Source: an uncultured Sphingomonas sp. (GTDB lineage: Bacteria > Pseudomonadota > Alphaproteobacteria > Sphingomonadales > Sphingomonadaceae). Taken from it: a stretch of 64,000 nt of DNA. Location: positions 62,001 through 126,000 of the forward strand of contig NZ_CAJXWX010000007.1 in NCBI RefSeq assembly GCF_913062585.1, in the 5' to 3' direction. The notes beneath the pieces were generated by a model, which did no database searches, was not told the origin of the DNA, and saw nothing but the letters and a program-made list of their open reading frames with translations. The position numbers were made by a program, and so were the translations under genes. Position 1 is the stretch's first letter. Each line of letters opens with the position of its first letter. Shown piece after piece: positions 45,823 to 54,208 of this stretch.

Positions 45823-46149
45823 GTGCCAGCCAGCCAAGCCATTGACGAACACGCCGGACGCCGCTGGCGGGCCGGATTCGCCATGGCGTGGCGGTGGATC
45901 ACCGCCGCCATCGGAGGCTATGGATTCGCGGTCGCCGCGGCGATGCTGGCCGCGCGGACCCTGCCCGCCGCCGGTCCGCTGGCGCGGATCGAGGCGACCG
46001 GCTGGCCGATGATCCTCTCCTTCCTGGTCTATGCCGGGATCGGGCTATGGTCGCTGCACGACGTCCGGCTGGGCCGGGTCGGCGCGGTGGTCTGGGGCGG
46101 GGCGCTGGCGATGGCGGTGCTGCTCAAGCTGCTGGGCGTCCGGCCGTGA
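45823..46149 (+). CDS. DUF3649 family iron-uptake membrane protein
   Basis: This is a 108-residue inner-membrane protein with three hydrophobic segments (AMAWRWITAAIGGYGFAVAAAML, GWPMILSFLVYAGIGLW, GAVVWGGALAMAVLLKLLG). The helix pattern and place before PepSY and DUF3325 genes next to a siderophore receptor fit DUF3649. Small proteins in equivalent operons (for example those next to FpvG in Pseudomonas) assist a PepSY reductase that frees iron from siderophores. The start is GTG 45823; the stop overlaps the next start as GTGA. Confidence 0.8.
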   Translation: MPASQAIDEHAGRRWRAGFAMAWRWITAAIGGYGFAVAAAMLAARTLPAAGPLARIEATGWPMILSFLVYAGIGLWSLHDVRLGRVGAVVWGGALAMAVLLKLLGVRP

Positions 46150-47708
46150 GCGCCGCTGCCAGGAAACAGCCGGGCTGGCGCCAGACCATGGCCTGGGCGC
46201 ATGGCTGGCTGGGCCTGATCGCCGGGTGGATCCTGTTCACCATGTTCCTGACCGGCACCTCGGCCTATTTCCGGCCCGAGATCACCCAGTGGATGCAGCC
46301 GGAAATCCGCGCACAATCCGCCACCCCGGCGCAGGCGGCGGCCTCGGCGATCCGCCATCTGTCGCGGATCGGGCCCGACGACCTGCAATGGTATATCTAT
46401 CTGCCCGACGAGCGGACGATCGCCACCCGCGTCTTCCGCATCCCCGCCAAGCCCGATCCCCGGGCACGCGGCGGCGAGTTCGATCTCGACCCGGTCAGCG
46501 GCGCCCCCCTGATCGCGCGCGAGACGCGTGGCGGCGAGCATTTCTATCGCTTCCATTTCCAGCTTCAGCTGCCGCACCCTTGGGGGCGCTGGCTGGCCGG
46601 GCTGTGCGCGATGGCGATGCTGGGCGCGATCATCTCGGGCGTGATCACGCACAAGCGCATCTTCGCCGACTTCTTCACCCTGCGCTGGAACAAGGGGCAG
46701 CGCAGCTGGCTTGACGCGCACAATGTCTCGGCGGTGTTCGGCCTGCCCTATCATGCAATGATCACCTATACCGGGCTGATCACGCTGATTACGATGTACA
46801 TGCCGTGGCCGGTGGTGATGAACTATCCCAAGCCCGCGCAATTCCTGCAGACCGCCTATGGGACGCCCGAGGATGTGCCCGCCAGCGGCCTGCGCCGTCC
46901 GCTCGTCGCCATCGCGCCGCTGATCGCGGATGCCGAACGCCGGCTGGGCGGTCCCGCCACCCGTGTCATCGTCCAGAATCCCGGCGACGCCGCCGCGCGC
47001 GTCTCGATCGCGCTCGCCAAGCGCGGCGCGATCAGCGCGCGCACCCCCACCGTCACCTATGAGGGCGCGACCGGCCGCTTCGTCAGCCGCAGCGGCGACC
47101 CCGCCTCGGCGATCGAGACGGCGGGGGTGATGCTGGGCCTGCATGTCGCGCAATATGCGGGCATCGCGCTGCGCTGGGCCTATTTCGTCCTGGGGCTGAC
47201 CGGCACCGCGATGGTCGGCACCGGCCTGCTGCTATGGACCGCCAAGCGGCGCAAACCCGGCGCAGCGCCGTTTTTCGGACTGAGGCTGGCGGAGCGGCTG
47301 AACATCGCGGTCATCGCCGCCTTCCCGACCGGCATGGCCGCCTATCTGCTCGCCAACCGGCTGATCCCGGCGGACATGGCCGCGCGGGCCGATATGGAGG
47401 TATCGGCGATGTTCTGGACCTGGGGCCTGCTGGCGCTGGCGCAGTTGGGCCTGCCCGCCCGGCGCGCCTGGACGATGGTGTTCGGCCTGGCCGCCGCAGC
47501 CTGGGCCGCGATCCCGCTCGTCAATGCGCTGACGACCACGCGCTGGCTGATCCCCGCGCTGCTCGACGGCGACCATCTGTTCGCCGCCTTCGACCTCGCC
47601 TGCCTGGCCATCGGTATCGGTTTCGCCGTTGCCGCGCGGGTCAGCGCGCGTCCCGCCGCCCGTACTCCCAGACGGACCCGTCACCCCCTGGAGCCCGCCC
47701 ATGCTTGA
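46146..47708 (+). CDS. PepSY-associated membrane protein (siderophore-iron reductase-like)
   Basis: The protein has 520 residues. The opening helix (MAWAHGWLGLIAGWILFTMFLTGTSAYF) is the PepSY-TM type, with a periplasmic PepSY region before RFHFQLQLPHPWGRWLAGLCAMAMLGAIISG, then KGQRSWLDAHNVSAVFGLPYHAMITYTGLITL with repeated histidines on helix faces and more helices at the end. It is the family of FpvG, a proposed inner-membrane reductase for ferric siderophores. GTG 46146 overlaps the DUF3649 stop. The conserved His residues may bind haem, which is inferred from the family. Confidence 0.88.
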   Translation: MSAAARKQPGWRQTMAWAHGWLGLIAGWILFTMFLTGTSAYFRPEITQWMQPEIRAQSATPAQAAASAIRHLSRIGPDDLQWYIYLPDERTIATRVFRIPAKPDPRARGGEFDLDPVSGAPLIARETRGGEHFYRFHFQLQLPHPWGRWLAGLCAMAMLGAIISGVITHKRIFADFFTLRWNKGQRSWLDAHNVSAVFGLPYHAMITYTGLITLITMYMPWPVVMNYPKPAQFLQTAYGTPEDVPASGLRRPLVAIAPLIADAERRLGGPATRVIVQNPGDAAARVSIALAKRGAISARTPTVTYEGATGRFVSRSGDPASAIETAGVMLGLHVAQYAGIALRWAYFVLGLTGTAMVGTGLLLWTAKRRKPGAAPFFGLRLAERLNIAVIAAFPTGMAAYLLANRLIPADMAARADMEVSAMFWTWGLLALAQLGLPARRAWTMVFGLAAAAWAAIPLVNALTTTRWLIPALLDGDHLFAAFDLACLAIGIGFAVAARVSARPAARTPRRTRHPLEPAHA

Positions 47709-48075
47709 TACGATTGCTTTGTGCTTCATCGCTTTCTGGCTGCTCGCCGCCGGCTCGCATCGTCATGCGCGCGAGGCGGGGACGCTGCACGATGCACGGC
47801 TGCGCACCGGCCTGAAGCTGCTGGGCGGCGCGGTGCTGCTGCTGGCGCTGTCGGGCTGCGGCACGGCGATCACCGGCGAGCGGATCGTGCGGATCTTCGG
47901 CGCCGCCGCGATCGCGGGCGTCGCGCTCAACCTGATCCTGTCGGTCCGGGCGAGCGCCGCCTTTGCCCCCTTGCGCGCGGTCAACCGGCTTGCGGGTCGA
48001 ACACGGACCAGCCGGTCCGCTGCACCAGCCGTTCGAGCGCCAGCGTACCAAGCTGCGAATTCCCGCGCGCGTTGA
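47701..48075 (+). CDS. DUF3325-like small membrane protein with overlapping C-terminal tail
   Basis: This is a 124-residue protein. Three hydrophobic helices ([49 protein letters not shown]) fit DUF3325, the usual third partner of DUF3649 and PepSY genes. The start ATG 47701 overlaps the PepSY gene by 8 bp. The last 31 codons are Arg/Ala/Ser-rich (from about [10 protein letters not shown]), and the final 95 bp run antisense into the glutaminase gene. That tail looks like random read-through of the opposite strand, so the original stop may have been lost or moved. Confidence 0.75.
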   Translation: MLDTIALCFIAFWLLAAGSHRHAREAGTLHDARLRTGLKLLGGAVLLLALSGCGTAITGERIVRIFGAAAIAGVALNLILSVRASAAFAPLRAVNRLAGRTRTSRSAAPAVRAPAYQAANSRAR

Positions 48076-48916
48076 GACCGGGCGACCAGACCGCGATCGA
48101 GGCGCGGCCCGGTACGATCGCCAAGATGCCGCCGCCGACCCCCGACTTGCCCGGCAGGCCGACGCGGAAGGCGAACTCGCCCGACCCGTCATAATGGCCG
48201 CAGCTCATCATCAGCGCATTGATGCGCCGCGCCCGCTGCGGTGACACGACCGAGCGCCCCGTCCCCGGATTGACGCCCCGCGCCATCAGGTAACGCCCGG
48301 CGAGCGCCAGCTGCCGACAGCTCATGGCGAGCGCGCAAAAGTGGAAATAGACGCCCAGCACCCGGTCGACGGGATGATGGAGATTGCCGAAGGCGCGCAT
48401 ATAATGCGCCAGCGCCTGGTTGCGGTGTCCCGTCTCCATCTCGGCCTGGGCGACGGCGGCGTCGATGACGATGTCGTCCTCCCCCGCCAGTGCGCGGACG
48501 AAGCGCAGCATCTCGCCGATCGCCTCGCGCGGTTCATACCCGCCGAGCAGCACATCGGCGACCACGATCGCGCCGGCATTGATGAACGGATTGCGCGGGA
48601 TGCCGCTTTCGGTTTCCAGCTGGACGATCGAGTTGAACGCGGTCCCCGACGGCTCGCGCCCCACCCGCCGCCACAGCTGATCGCCGACCGCACCGAGCGC
48701 CAGGGTCAGCGCGAACACCTTGGAGATGCTCTGGATCGAGAAACTCTCCTCGGCATCGCCCGCCAGATGGCATTGCCCGTCCGCCTCGATGATGGCGATG
48801 CCGAAGCGGCGCGGGTCGATGTCCGCCAGCGCGGGGATATAATCGGCCGGTTTGCCCCGGTCGGGGGCCTCGGCCATCTCGGCGGCGATATCGGCGACGA
48901 TCGCGGACAGATCCAT
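47981..48916 (-). CDS. glsA: Glutaminase
   Basis: The protein has 311 residues and a beta-lactamase-like fold. The catalytic Ser63 and Lys66 lie in the SxxK motif QSISK, within [44 protein letters not shown] and the [26 protein letters not shown] block give the substrate pocket. It hydrolyses L-glutamine to glutamate and ammonia, which may help acid resistance. ATG 48916 has GAGACGG upstream; a longer in-frame start would add an Arg-rich stretch. Its 3' end overlaps the tail of the DUF3325 gene. Confidence 0.93.
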   Translation of the reverse strand: MDLSAIVADIAAEMAEAPDRGKPADYIPALADIDPRRFGIAIIEADGQCHLAGDAEESFSIQSISKVFALTLALGAVGDQLWRRVGREPSGTAFNSIVQLETESGIPRNPFINAGAIVVADVLLGGYEPREAIGEMLRFVRALAGEDDIVIDAAVAQAEMETGHRNQALAHYMRAFGNLHHPVDRVLGVYFHFCALAMSCRQLALAGRYLMARGVNPGTGRSVVSPQRARRINALMMSCGHYDGSGEFAFRVGLPGKSGVGGGILAIVPGRASIAVWSPGLNARGNSQLGTLALERLVQRTGWSVFDPQAG

Positions 48917-49032
48917 CCGTCTCTGGTGCCGCCTGCACGGCCCTTTGTCGAGCCGCCGCGAACCCGTCACAAACCGGAGCTAGGGGGAGCAGCGCTTCCT
49001 CCCAAAGCCTCAACGGACGTCCATTCAACACC

Positions 49033-50328
49033 ATGCGCGACAGGGACACCACCCCGCCCGCTCCCGGATTCTGGACGCTCGCCAGCGTCGAGGGCTGGGA
49101 GCGCTGCGCCATCCAGGGCGCGAAGGCCCTGCTGACGCTGTTCCTCGTGACCGACCTGCTGGTCCGGCCCGGCGCCGCGGTGGTCGGGCTGGCGGCGTTG
49201 CGCGACGGGATTGCGCGGGTGACGGGCGCGCAGGGCGATATCGCCTTCGCCTCGGAGCTGTACGGCCTGTACGGCGCGCTGACCTATCTGGTCCTGCCGT
49301 TGGGCGGCTGGATCGCGGATCGCAGCGGGCGGCGGCGGCCCGCCATGTATGCCGGGGCCGTGCTGATGACGCTGGGGCTGTTCGCGCTGGCAAGCCGCGT
49401 CTGGGCGCTGCCCGGCCTGGCGCTGCTGATCGCGGGCATCGGCCTGCTGAAGGGCAATCTGGCCGCCGAGGTCGGGGCCCTGCGCGGGCGATTGGCGGGC
49501 GAACGGCTGTTCGCCGCCTATCTGGCATTCCTGAACGGCGGTGCGATGCTCGGTCCCCTGATCGGCGGATGGCTGGCCTGGCGCTATGGTTTCGCGGTGG
49601 CTTTCCTTGCCATGGCGGGCACCATGGTCGTCGCGATGCTGACCCTGCGGACCGCGCCGCCCATCCCCCTCGCCATCGCGCGTCCGGCGGCGCATGGGCC
49701 GACCGACTGGCGACGGGTGATCCCCGCCGTCGCGGCGGTGACGTTATGCTTTTGCGCCTATGAGCAGTTGACCAACATGGTCTTGGTCTGGGCGGAGCAG
49801 CGCGTCGCCCTGTCGGTCGGCGGGCTCGCCATCCCGCCCAGTTGGCTGGCGGCGATGGACGGGCTGTTCACCATCGCGCTGGCGCTGCTGGCCTATCGCC
49901 TGTCGCCGCGCCTGTCCCGCGAGCCGGGCGCGGCGGCGAAGCTGATGGCGGGCGGACTATCCATCGCGCTCGGCTACACGCTGCTGGCCTGGCTGGCGCG
50001 CGGCGAGGCGATGGTCGGGCTGGGCGACGTGATCGGCGCGGTCCTGCTGCTCTCGCTCGGCGTCGTGCTGTCCTGGCCCTCGGCGCTGGCGATCGTCCTG
50101 GCCGCGGCACCGCCGTCCCGGCGAGGCGTGATGACGGGGCTATTCTACCTGCACGGCTTCGTCGCGCATCTGATGGTGGGGCAATTGGGCGCGCTCTATC
50201 CGCGCATCGACCAGTCCCGGTTCTGGCTGATCCATGCCGGGTTCGGGATTGCGGGCGCCGCCGTCGCCCTCCTGATCCGGCGCGGTCAGGCGATCACCAC
50301 CTCCACACCGGTCAGCGCCTCGGCATAA
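49033..50328 (+). CDS. POT-family (proton-coupled peptide) transporter-like MFS protein
   Basis: This is a 431-residue protein with about 12 hydrophobic helices. The first helix holds E-G-W-E-R, fitting the ExxER signature of proton-coupled oligopeptide transporters, and the second region YGALTYLVLPLGGWIADR-like contains the MFS A-motif GGWIADRSGRRR. The GIGLLKGNLAAEVGAL segment is like the POT family too. The usual aromatic residues after ExxER are replaced (ERCAIQG), so the substrate may not be a peptide. It is divergent from glsA and converges on the DeoR regulator with a 43-bp overlap. Confidence 0.75.
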   Translation: MRDRDTTPPAPGFWTLASVEGWERCAIQGAKALLTLFLVTDLLVRPGAAVVGLAALRDGIARVTGAQGDIAFASELYGLYGALTYLVLPLGGWIADRSGRRRPAMYAGAVLMTLGLFALASRVWALPGLALLIAGIGLLKGNLAAEVGALRGRLAGERLFAAYLAFLNGGAMLGPLIGGWLAWRYGFAVAFLAMAGTMVVAMLTLRTAPPIPLAIARPAAHGPTDWRRVIPAVAAVTLCFCAYEQLTNMVLVWAEQRVALSVGGLAIPPSWLAAMDGLFTIALALLAYRLSPRLSREPGAAAKLMAGGLSIALGYTLLAWLARGEAMVGLGDVIGAVLLLSLGVVLSWPSALAIVLAAAPPSRRGVMTGLFYLHGFVAHLMVGQLGALYPRIDQSRFWLIHAGFGIAGAAVALLIRRGQAITTSTPVSASA

Positions 50329-51041
50329 GCGGGCGACAGCGCGGCGTCGGTCACCAGCATCGCGACGTCGCCGAGCGCCGCCACCTGGATCGTGCCCGGC
50401 CGGTCGAACTTGCTCTGGTCGGCGGCGATCAGCGTGCGGCGCGCGCGGGCGATCATCATGCGGCACAAAGCCGCCTCGCCCGCATGATAGTCGGCGAAAC
50501 CATGGTCGAGATTGACCGATTCGACCGACAGGATCGCCAGCGCCGGCGTGAACATGCTCAGATATTCGCGCGCCGTGGCGTCGAAACAGGCGCGATATTC
50601 ATAATCCATCTCGCCGCCCGCCAGCATGACGCGATTGTCGTTGCGCCCGCCCAGCTCGGCGGCCACGCCGACCGCGTTGGTCACGATGGTCAGGCCCTGA
50701 TGATCGCGCAAGGCCCGCGCGACATAATGGCCGGTGGTGCTGGCATCGAGATAGATGGTCTGGCCCTCCGCCACCATTTCCGCGACGGCGGCGGCGATAC
50801 GCTGCTTGGCCTCGGCATGGCGTTGCAGCCGGGCGGCGAAGGAGCCCTCGGTTTCCACCTTGGCGATACGCACCGCGCCGTGCGCCCGCACCACCGCGCC
50901 GGATGCCTCCAGCACGCGCAGCTCGCGCCGCACCGTCTCCTCGGACACCGACAGCGCCTCGGCCAGTTCGCCGATGCCGTGAAAGCCGCCTTCTCCCAAT
51001 AGCGCCACGATCTCGTGCTGGCGGCGCTGGCGTTTCATCAT
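50286..51041 (-). CDS. DeoR/GlpR-family transcriptional regulator
   Basis: The protein has 251 residues. An N-terminal DeoR helix-turn-helix (QHEIVALLGEGGFHGIGELAEALSVSEETVRRELRVLE spans it) is followed by a DeoRC sugar-phosphate-sensing domain with LDASTTGHYVARAL, TIVTNAVGVAAEL and the C-terminal LIAADQSKFDR. It would respond to a phosphorylated sugar or polyol. ATG 51041 is chosen because GAGGA lies 10 bp before it; TTG 51050 is too near. No metabolic gene for the effector is adjacent, but a 13-bp direct repeat lies upstream. Confidence 0.88.
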   Translation of the reverse strand: MMKRQRRQHEIVALLGEGGFHGIGELAEALSVSEETVRRELRVLEASGAVVRAHGAVRIAKVETEGSFAARLQRHAEAKQRIAAAVAEMVAEGQTIYLDASTTGHYVARALRDHQGLTIVTNAVGVAAELGGRNDNRVMLAGGEMDYEYRACFDATAREYLSMFTPALAILSVESVNLDHGFADYHAGEAALCRMMIARARRTLIAADQSKFDRPGTIQVAALGDVAMLVTDAALSPAYAEALTGVEVVIA

Positions 51042-51073
51042 ATCGGCCAAATCCTCTTATTCGCGCCCTGCTG

Positions 51074-51103
51074 TCGCGCGACCAATGCTATCGCGCGACC
51101 AAT
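51074..51103. promoter_or_regulatory. Direct repeat upstream of the DeoR gene
   Basis: TCGCGCGACCAAT occurs twice (51074-51086 and 51091-51103) with a GCTA spacer, period 17. DeoR-type regulators often bind repeated sites at their own promoter, so this could be an autoregulatory operator 33-62 bp before the start codon. It might also be a chance slippage duplication. Confidence 0.5.
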
Positions 51104-51215
51104 CGGTCAGGAACCCCACAAAAAATCGCCGACGGCACACGAGAAGCGGGCCGTCGGCGTAGGTGCGCTCCGGTACCGCTGGGGGGCGGGCACCGGATCG
51201 GGGAGGGGGTGAAGC

Positions 51216-54008
51216 TTAGAAGGCGTAGGTCAGGTTGAGCATGTAGATGCGCCCGGTCTCGACATAACCGCCCTTGCGGTCGTTCGAAAGGTACGCCTTG
51301 CGCTCGCTGGTCGTCGCCCAATAGCTGTGTTCGTTGAACAGGTTCTGCACCGACATGCCGACCGTCAGGCCCGAGGGCAGGACATAGTTGACGATCAGGT
51401 TCGAGATCGTCGTCGGCTGGATATAGGTATCCGGACGGCTGGAGCGCAGATCGTACAGGCGGTCGCCGGTATAGTTATAGTTCCACTCCGCCGACAGGCC
51501 GCCATGGGTGTAGAACAGCGCGGCGTTGTACATGATCTTCGGCGCCTGGGTCATGCGCTGGTCGCGCATCTGCCCGTTGACGAACACCCGCGCCGTGGCG
51601 CGCTGCACCGTGACATTGGCCTGGAGTCCCAGACCGTCGAGCAGGCCCGGCAGGCCCTTCAGCGAATAACGACCGAACAGTTCGACGCCATAGATCTTGC
51701 CGGTGGCATCGGTGGTCAGGCTCGACACCTCGACGCCGCCCTGCTGCTCCGACTGGGGATTGCCCCAGATGTTATAGTCGCCGGTCGCATTGGTGGTGCC
51801 GGTCGCGAACAGGACGTGGTTCAGATCCTTGTAGAAGGGGCTGATCGAGAAGAAGTCCGTCCCCTGCCCCTTATATTCGACCGAGGCGTCGTAATTCCAC
51901 GCGGTCTGCGCATTCAGGTTCGGGTTGGGGATGAACACGCCCGTCACCTCGCCCAGATCGTTGCGCGAGACCTGGGTCGGCCCGAGCAGCAGATCGAAAG
52001 CCGGGCGCGAATAGCTCTTCCGAACCGACGCGCGGATGACCATGGCGTCATTGGGCCGGTAATTGGCGATGACGCTGGGCAGCCACATGTCGTAATGGCG
52101 GCTCGACGTGGCAAAGGCGCCGGTGTCGTTGCCCTGGTCCTGCCAGTACGTGCCCTTGAAGCGGTTATATTCGTAGCGGACGCCCGGCACGACCTGAAGA
52201 TCGCCGAACTGCATCGTCGCCATGGCATAGCCGGACAGGCGATTCTCGCGCCCGTCGAGGCGGTTTTCCTTCAGCTTGACCGGATCGAGCCCGGCGATCT
52301 TCGGGGTCGACAGCCGTGCGACCTCGTCCTCGATGAACCTGGTGTCGATCAGGAAGATCGGCACCTGCGCCGCGCCGTTCATGAACCCGCCGAGCATCCG
52401 GCCGGGCAGCGTCATCAGCCCCGGACCCGTCGCGGCGTAGCGCGGCGAATCGCTGCCATCCGCATTGGGGAAGGTATATTGCAGCGCGCCGTCGTCACCC
52501 AGCGCATTGGCATAGCGCTTGGCATCCTCGACCTTGGCGCCCGCCGAGATAGAGACGAGGCCCTGGTCGGCATGGTGCCAGGTCGTGTCGAACTGCCCCT
52601 CCAGGCGGCGTTCCCACGTATTCTCGAATTGCTGGGTGACGTACCACTGCTTCAGCTTGGTCAGGTCGGTCAGATAGGCGCGCGCCGCGTCGGTCAGCAC
52701 GACCTGCGGGAAGGTGCGCTGGCCGATCGAGGTGACCATGCGGTAATTGGCGACACCCGTATTGTCCGCGGTGCCGATATAGGGCGCGCCCGCAAAGCCC
52801 GACTGGATACGCAGGGGGTAATCCTGCGACCCCCGCGAATAGGCGCCGTGATAGTCGAAGGTGAAGTCGCCCGACCGGGTCTGGCCGCCCAGCTTGGTCG
52901 TCACCAGTTCCTGGTTGCTGTGCTCGGTCCGGAAATAGTCGGTCGCGGTCAGGCCGTAATCGGCGCGATACCCCGCCGCGTCGTACGAGCCCTTATTGGG
53001 GTTCGGATTGGTCTGATAGGGCGCAAGGCTGGTCTGGCGCAGCGCGGTCTGATCCATCCAGCTCTTCAGCTGGTACCGGCCATAGGTGGAATGAAGGTAC
53101 AGGTCGGTCCCCTCGCCCTTCCAGTCGAGGTTCAGCGTGCCGCCCATCCGCTGGATGCGGTTGCGGAACGCCTGCCACTGCACGCCGCGCGCGAACACAT
53201 TGTCCAGATTGTCGCGGATCATGCCGGGGATGTTATTGTTATACTTCTCCCAGTCATGCTGCACGGCGGTCGACTCGCCCAGCACATGCTTCAGGCCGTA
53301 ATAGGCCGAGGCATAGATGCCGAAATCGCCGAAGCGCTGCGCCGTCTCGACCTGCGCGGTGCCGCCCCAGGGGTCTTCGCCGCGCGCCGCCGCACGGCCC
53401 GCCACCTGACCCTGGAAGCGGATCTGGGTGCGATGGTTGGGCAGGTCGAAGGCGGTGATCGGCACCATGTCGATGATGCCCGCAATCGCGTCGCCATCAT
53501 ATTTGGCGGTCGGAGCCTTGTCGACGCGCACCGTCTGCAGCGAGAAGGGCGACAGCAGGTTCATCGAGATGGCGCGGGTGCGCGCATCGGTCTGGGCCAG
53601 CCGCACGCCGTCGAACGAATAGGCATTGTACGAGGTGTCGAGACCGCGGATCGAGACATATTGCGCCTCGCCCGTCGCCGCCGCGTTGCGCGACTGGTCG
53701 ACCGACGAGCTGATGCCCGGCAGGCGGGTCAGCAGGTCGGCGAGATTCTGCTGCGGCTGCAGGCGCAGTTCCTCGCCCGAGACGACGGTGGCGAGCGACT
53801 GGCTGTGCAGCTGTTCGTCCTGTGCATCCACCATCGCCTGGCGATGGCCCTTGACGATGACGTCCTCGCCGACCTGCGGATCGGCGGCCGCCGCGACGGG
53901 CTCGGCGGCGATAGGATCGGCGGCGAACGCGGGATGCGCGATCAGAAGCGTGGCGGCGGTGCCGCACAACAGGCGCACGACATGCGCCCGCTTGAACGAA
54001 GCGGTCAT
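51216..54008 (-). CDS. TonB-dependent receptor paired with the phytase gene
   Basis: The protein has 930 residues. After a signal peptide (ending AFAAD) come GEDVIVKGHRQ (plug start), NLADLLTRLPGISSSVDQSRN, VSIRGLDTSYNAYSFDGVRLAQTDARTRAI with the plug core, and a large barrel ending MLNLTYAF. The IRGLD... DGVRL layout is that of the receptors common in Caulobacter and sphingomonads whose substrates are mostly sugars or organic phosphates. ATG 54008 has AGGGGG upstream; the open extension to 54293 is not coding-like. The divergent acid phosphatase and the Pho-box-like site suggest phytate or another organic phosphate as substrate; this is inference. Confidence 0.9.
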   Translation of the reverse strand: MTASFKRAHVVRLLCGTAATLLIAHPAFAADPIAAEPVAAAADPQVGEDVIVKGHRQAMVDAQDEQLHSQSLATVVSGEELRLQPQQNLADLLTRLPGISSSVDQSRNAAATGEAQYVSIRGLDTSYNAYSFDGVRLAQTDARTRAISMNLLSPFSLQTVRVDKAPTAKYDGDAIAGIIDMVPITAFDLPNHRTQIRFQGQVAGRAAARGEDPWGGTAQVETAQRFGDFGIYASAYYGLKHVLGESTAVQHDWEKYNNNIPGMIRDNLDNVFARGVQWQAFRNRIQRMGGTLNLDWKGEGTDLYLHSTYGRYQLKSWMDQTALRQTSLAPYQTNPNPNKGSYDAAGYRADYGLTATDYFRTEHSNQELVTTKLGGQTRSGDFTFDYHGAYSRGSQDYPLRIQSGFAGAPYIGTADNTGVANYRMVTSIGQRTFPQVVLTDAARAYLTDLTKLKQWYVTQQFENTWERRLEGQFDTTWHHADQGLVSISAGAKVEDAKRYANALGDDGALQYTFPNADGSDSPRYAATGPGLMTLPGRMLGGFMNGAAQVPIFLIDTRFIEDEVARLSTPKIAGLDPVKLKENRLDGRENRLSGYAMATMQFGDLQVVPGVRYEYNRFKGTYWQDQGNDTGAFATSSRHYDMWLPSVIANYRPNDAMVIRASVRKSYSRPAFDLLLGPTQVSRNDLGEVTGVFIPNPNLNAQTAWNYDASVEYKGQGTDFFSISPFYKDLNHVLFATGTTNATGDYNIWGNPQSEQQGGVEVSSLTTDATGKIYGVELFGRYSLKGLPGLLDGLGLQANVTVQRATARVFVNGQMRDQRMTQAPKIMYNAALFYTHGGLSAEWNYNYTGDRLYDLRSSRPDTYIQPTTISNLIVNYVLPSGLTVGMSVQNLFNEHSYWATTSERKAYLSNDRKGGYVETGRIYMLNLTYAF

Positions 54009-54208
54009 GGAATTCCCCCTGGGATAATCGTGATGGCGACGCCCCCCGGGCGCCTTCGACGGCCCCGCTAGGGATGGGCTGTGACAGTCCGATGACTTAT
54101 TGACCGATTTTTGATGAATTTGAAAAAATAGCCTCAAATTCGGCATTGGGATCATCAGGGACCAACAGATGTCACACTTCTGACCCGCAATCGGTCCAGA
54201 ACCATCGA
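54009..54208. other. Divergent promoter region, receptor and phytase
   Basis: The region is 200 bp and AT-rich in its centre. It contains the Pho-box-like site at 54081-54098 and a perfect inverted repeat GAATTTGA (54116-54123) / TCAAATTC (54134-54141) with a 10-bp spacer, which may bind a second regulator. Confidence 0.55.
54081..54098 (-). promoter_or_regulatory. Pho-box-like site
   Basis: The minus strand reads AAGTCAT-CGGA-CTGTCAC, to be compared with the PhoB site CTGTCAT-n4-CTGTCAC. The second half is perfect and the first matches at 5 of 7 positions, with exact 11-bp spacing. It lies 73 bp upstream of the receptor start and about 110 bp upstream of the phytase-like gene. Confidence 0.55.
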
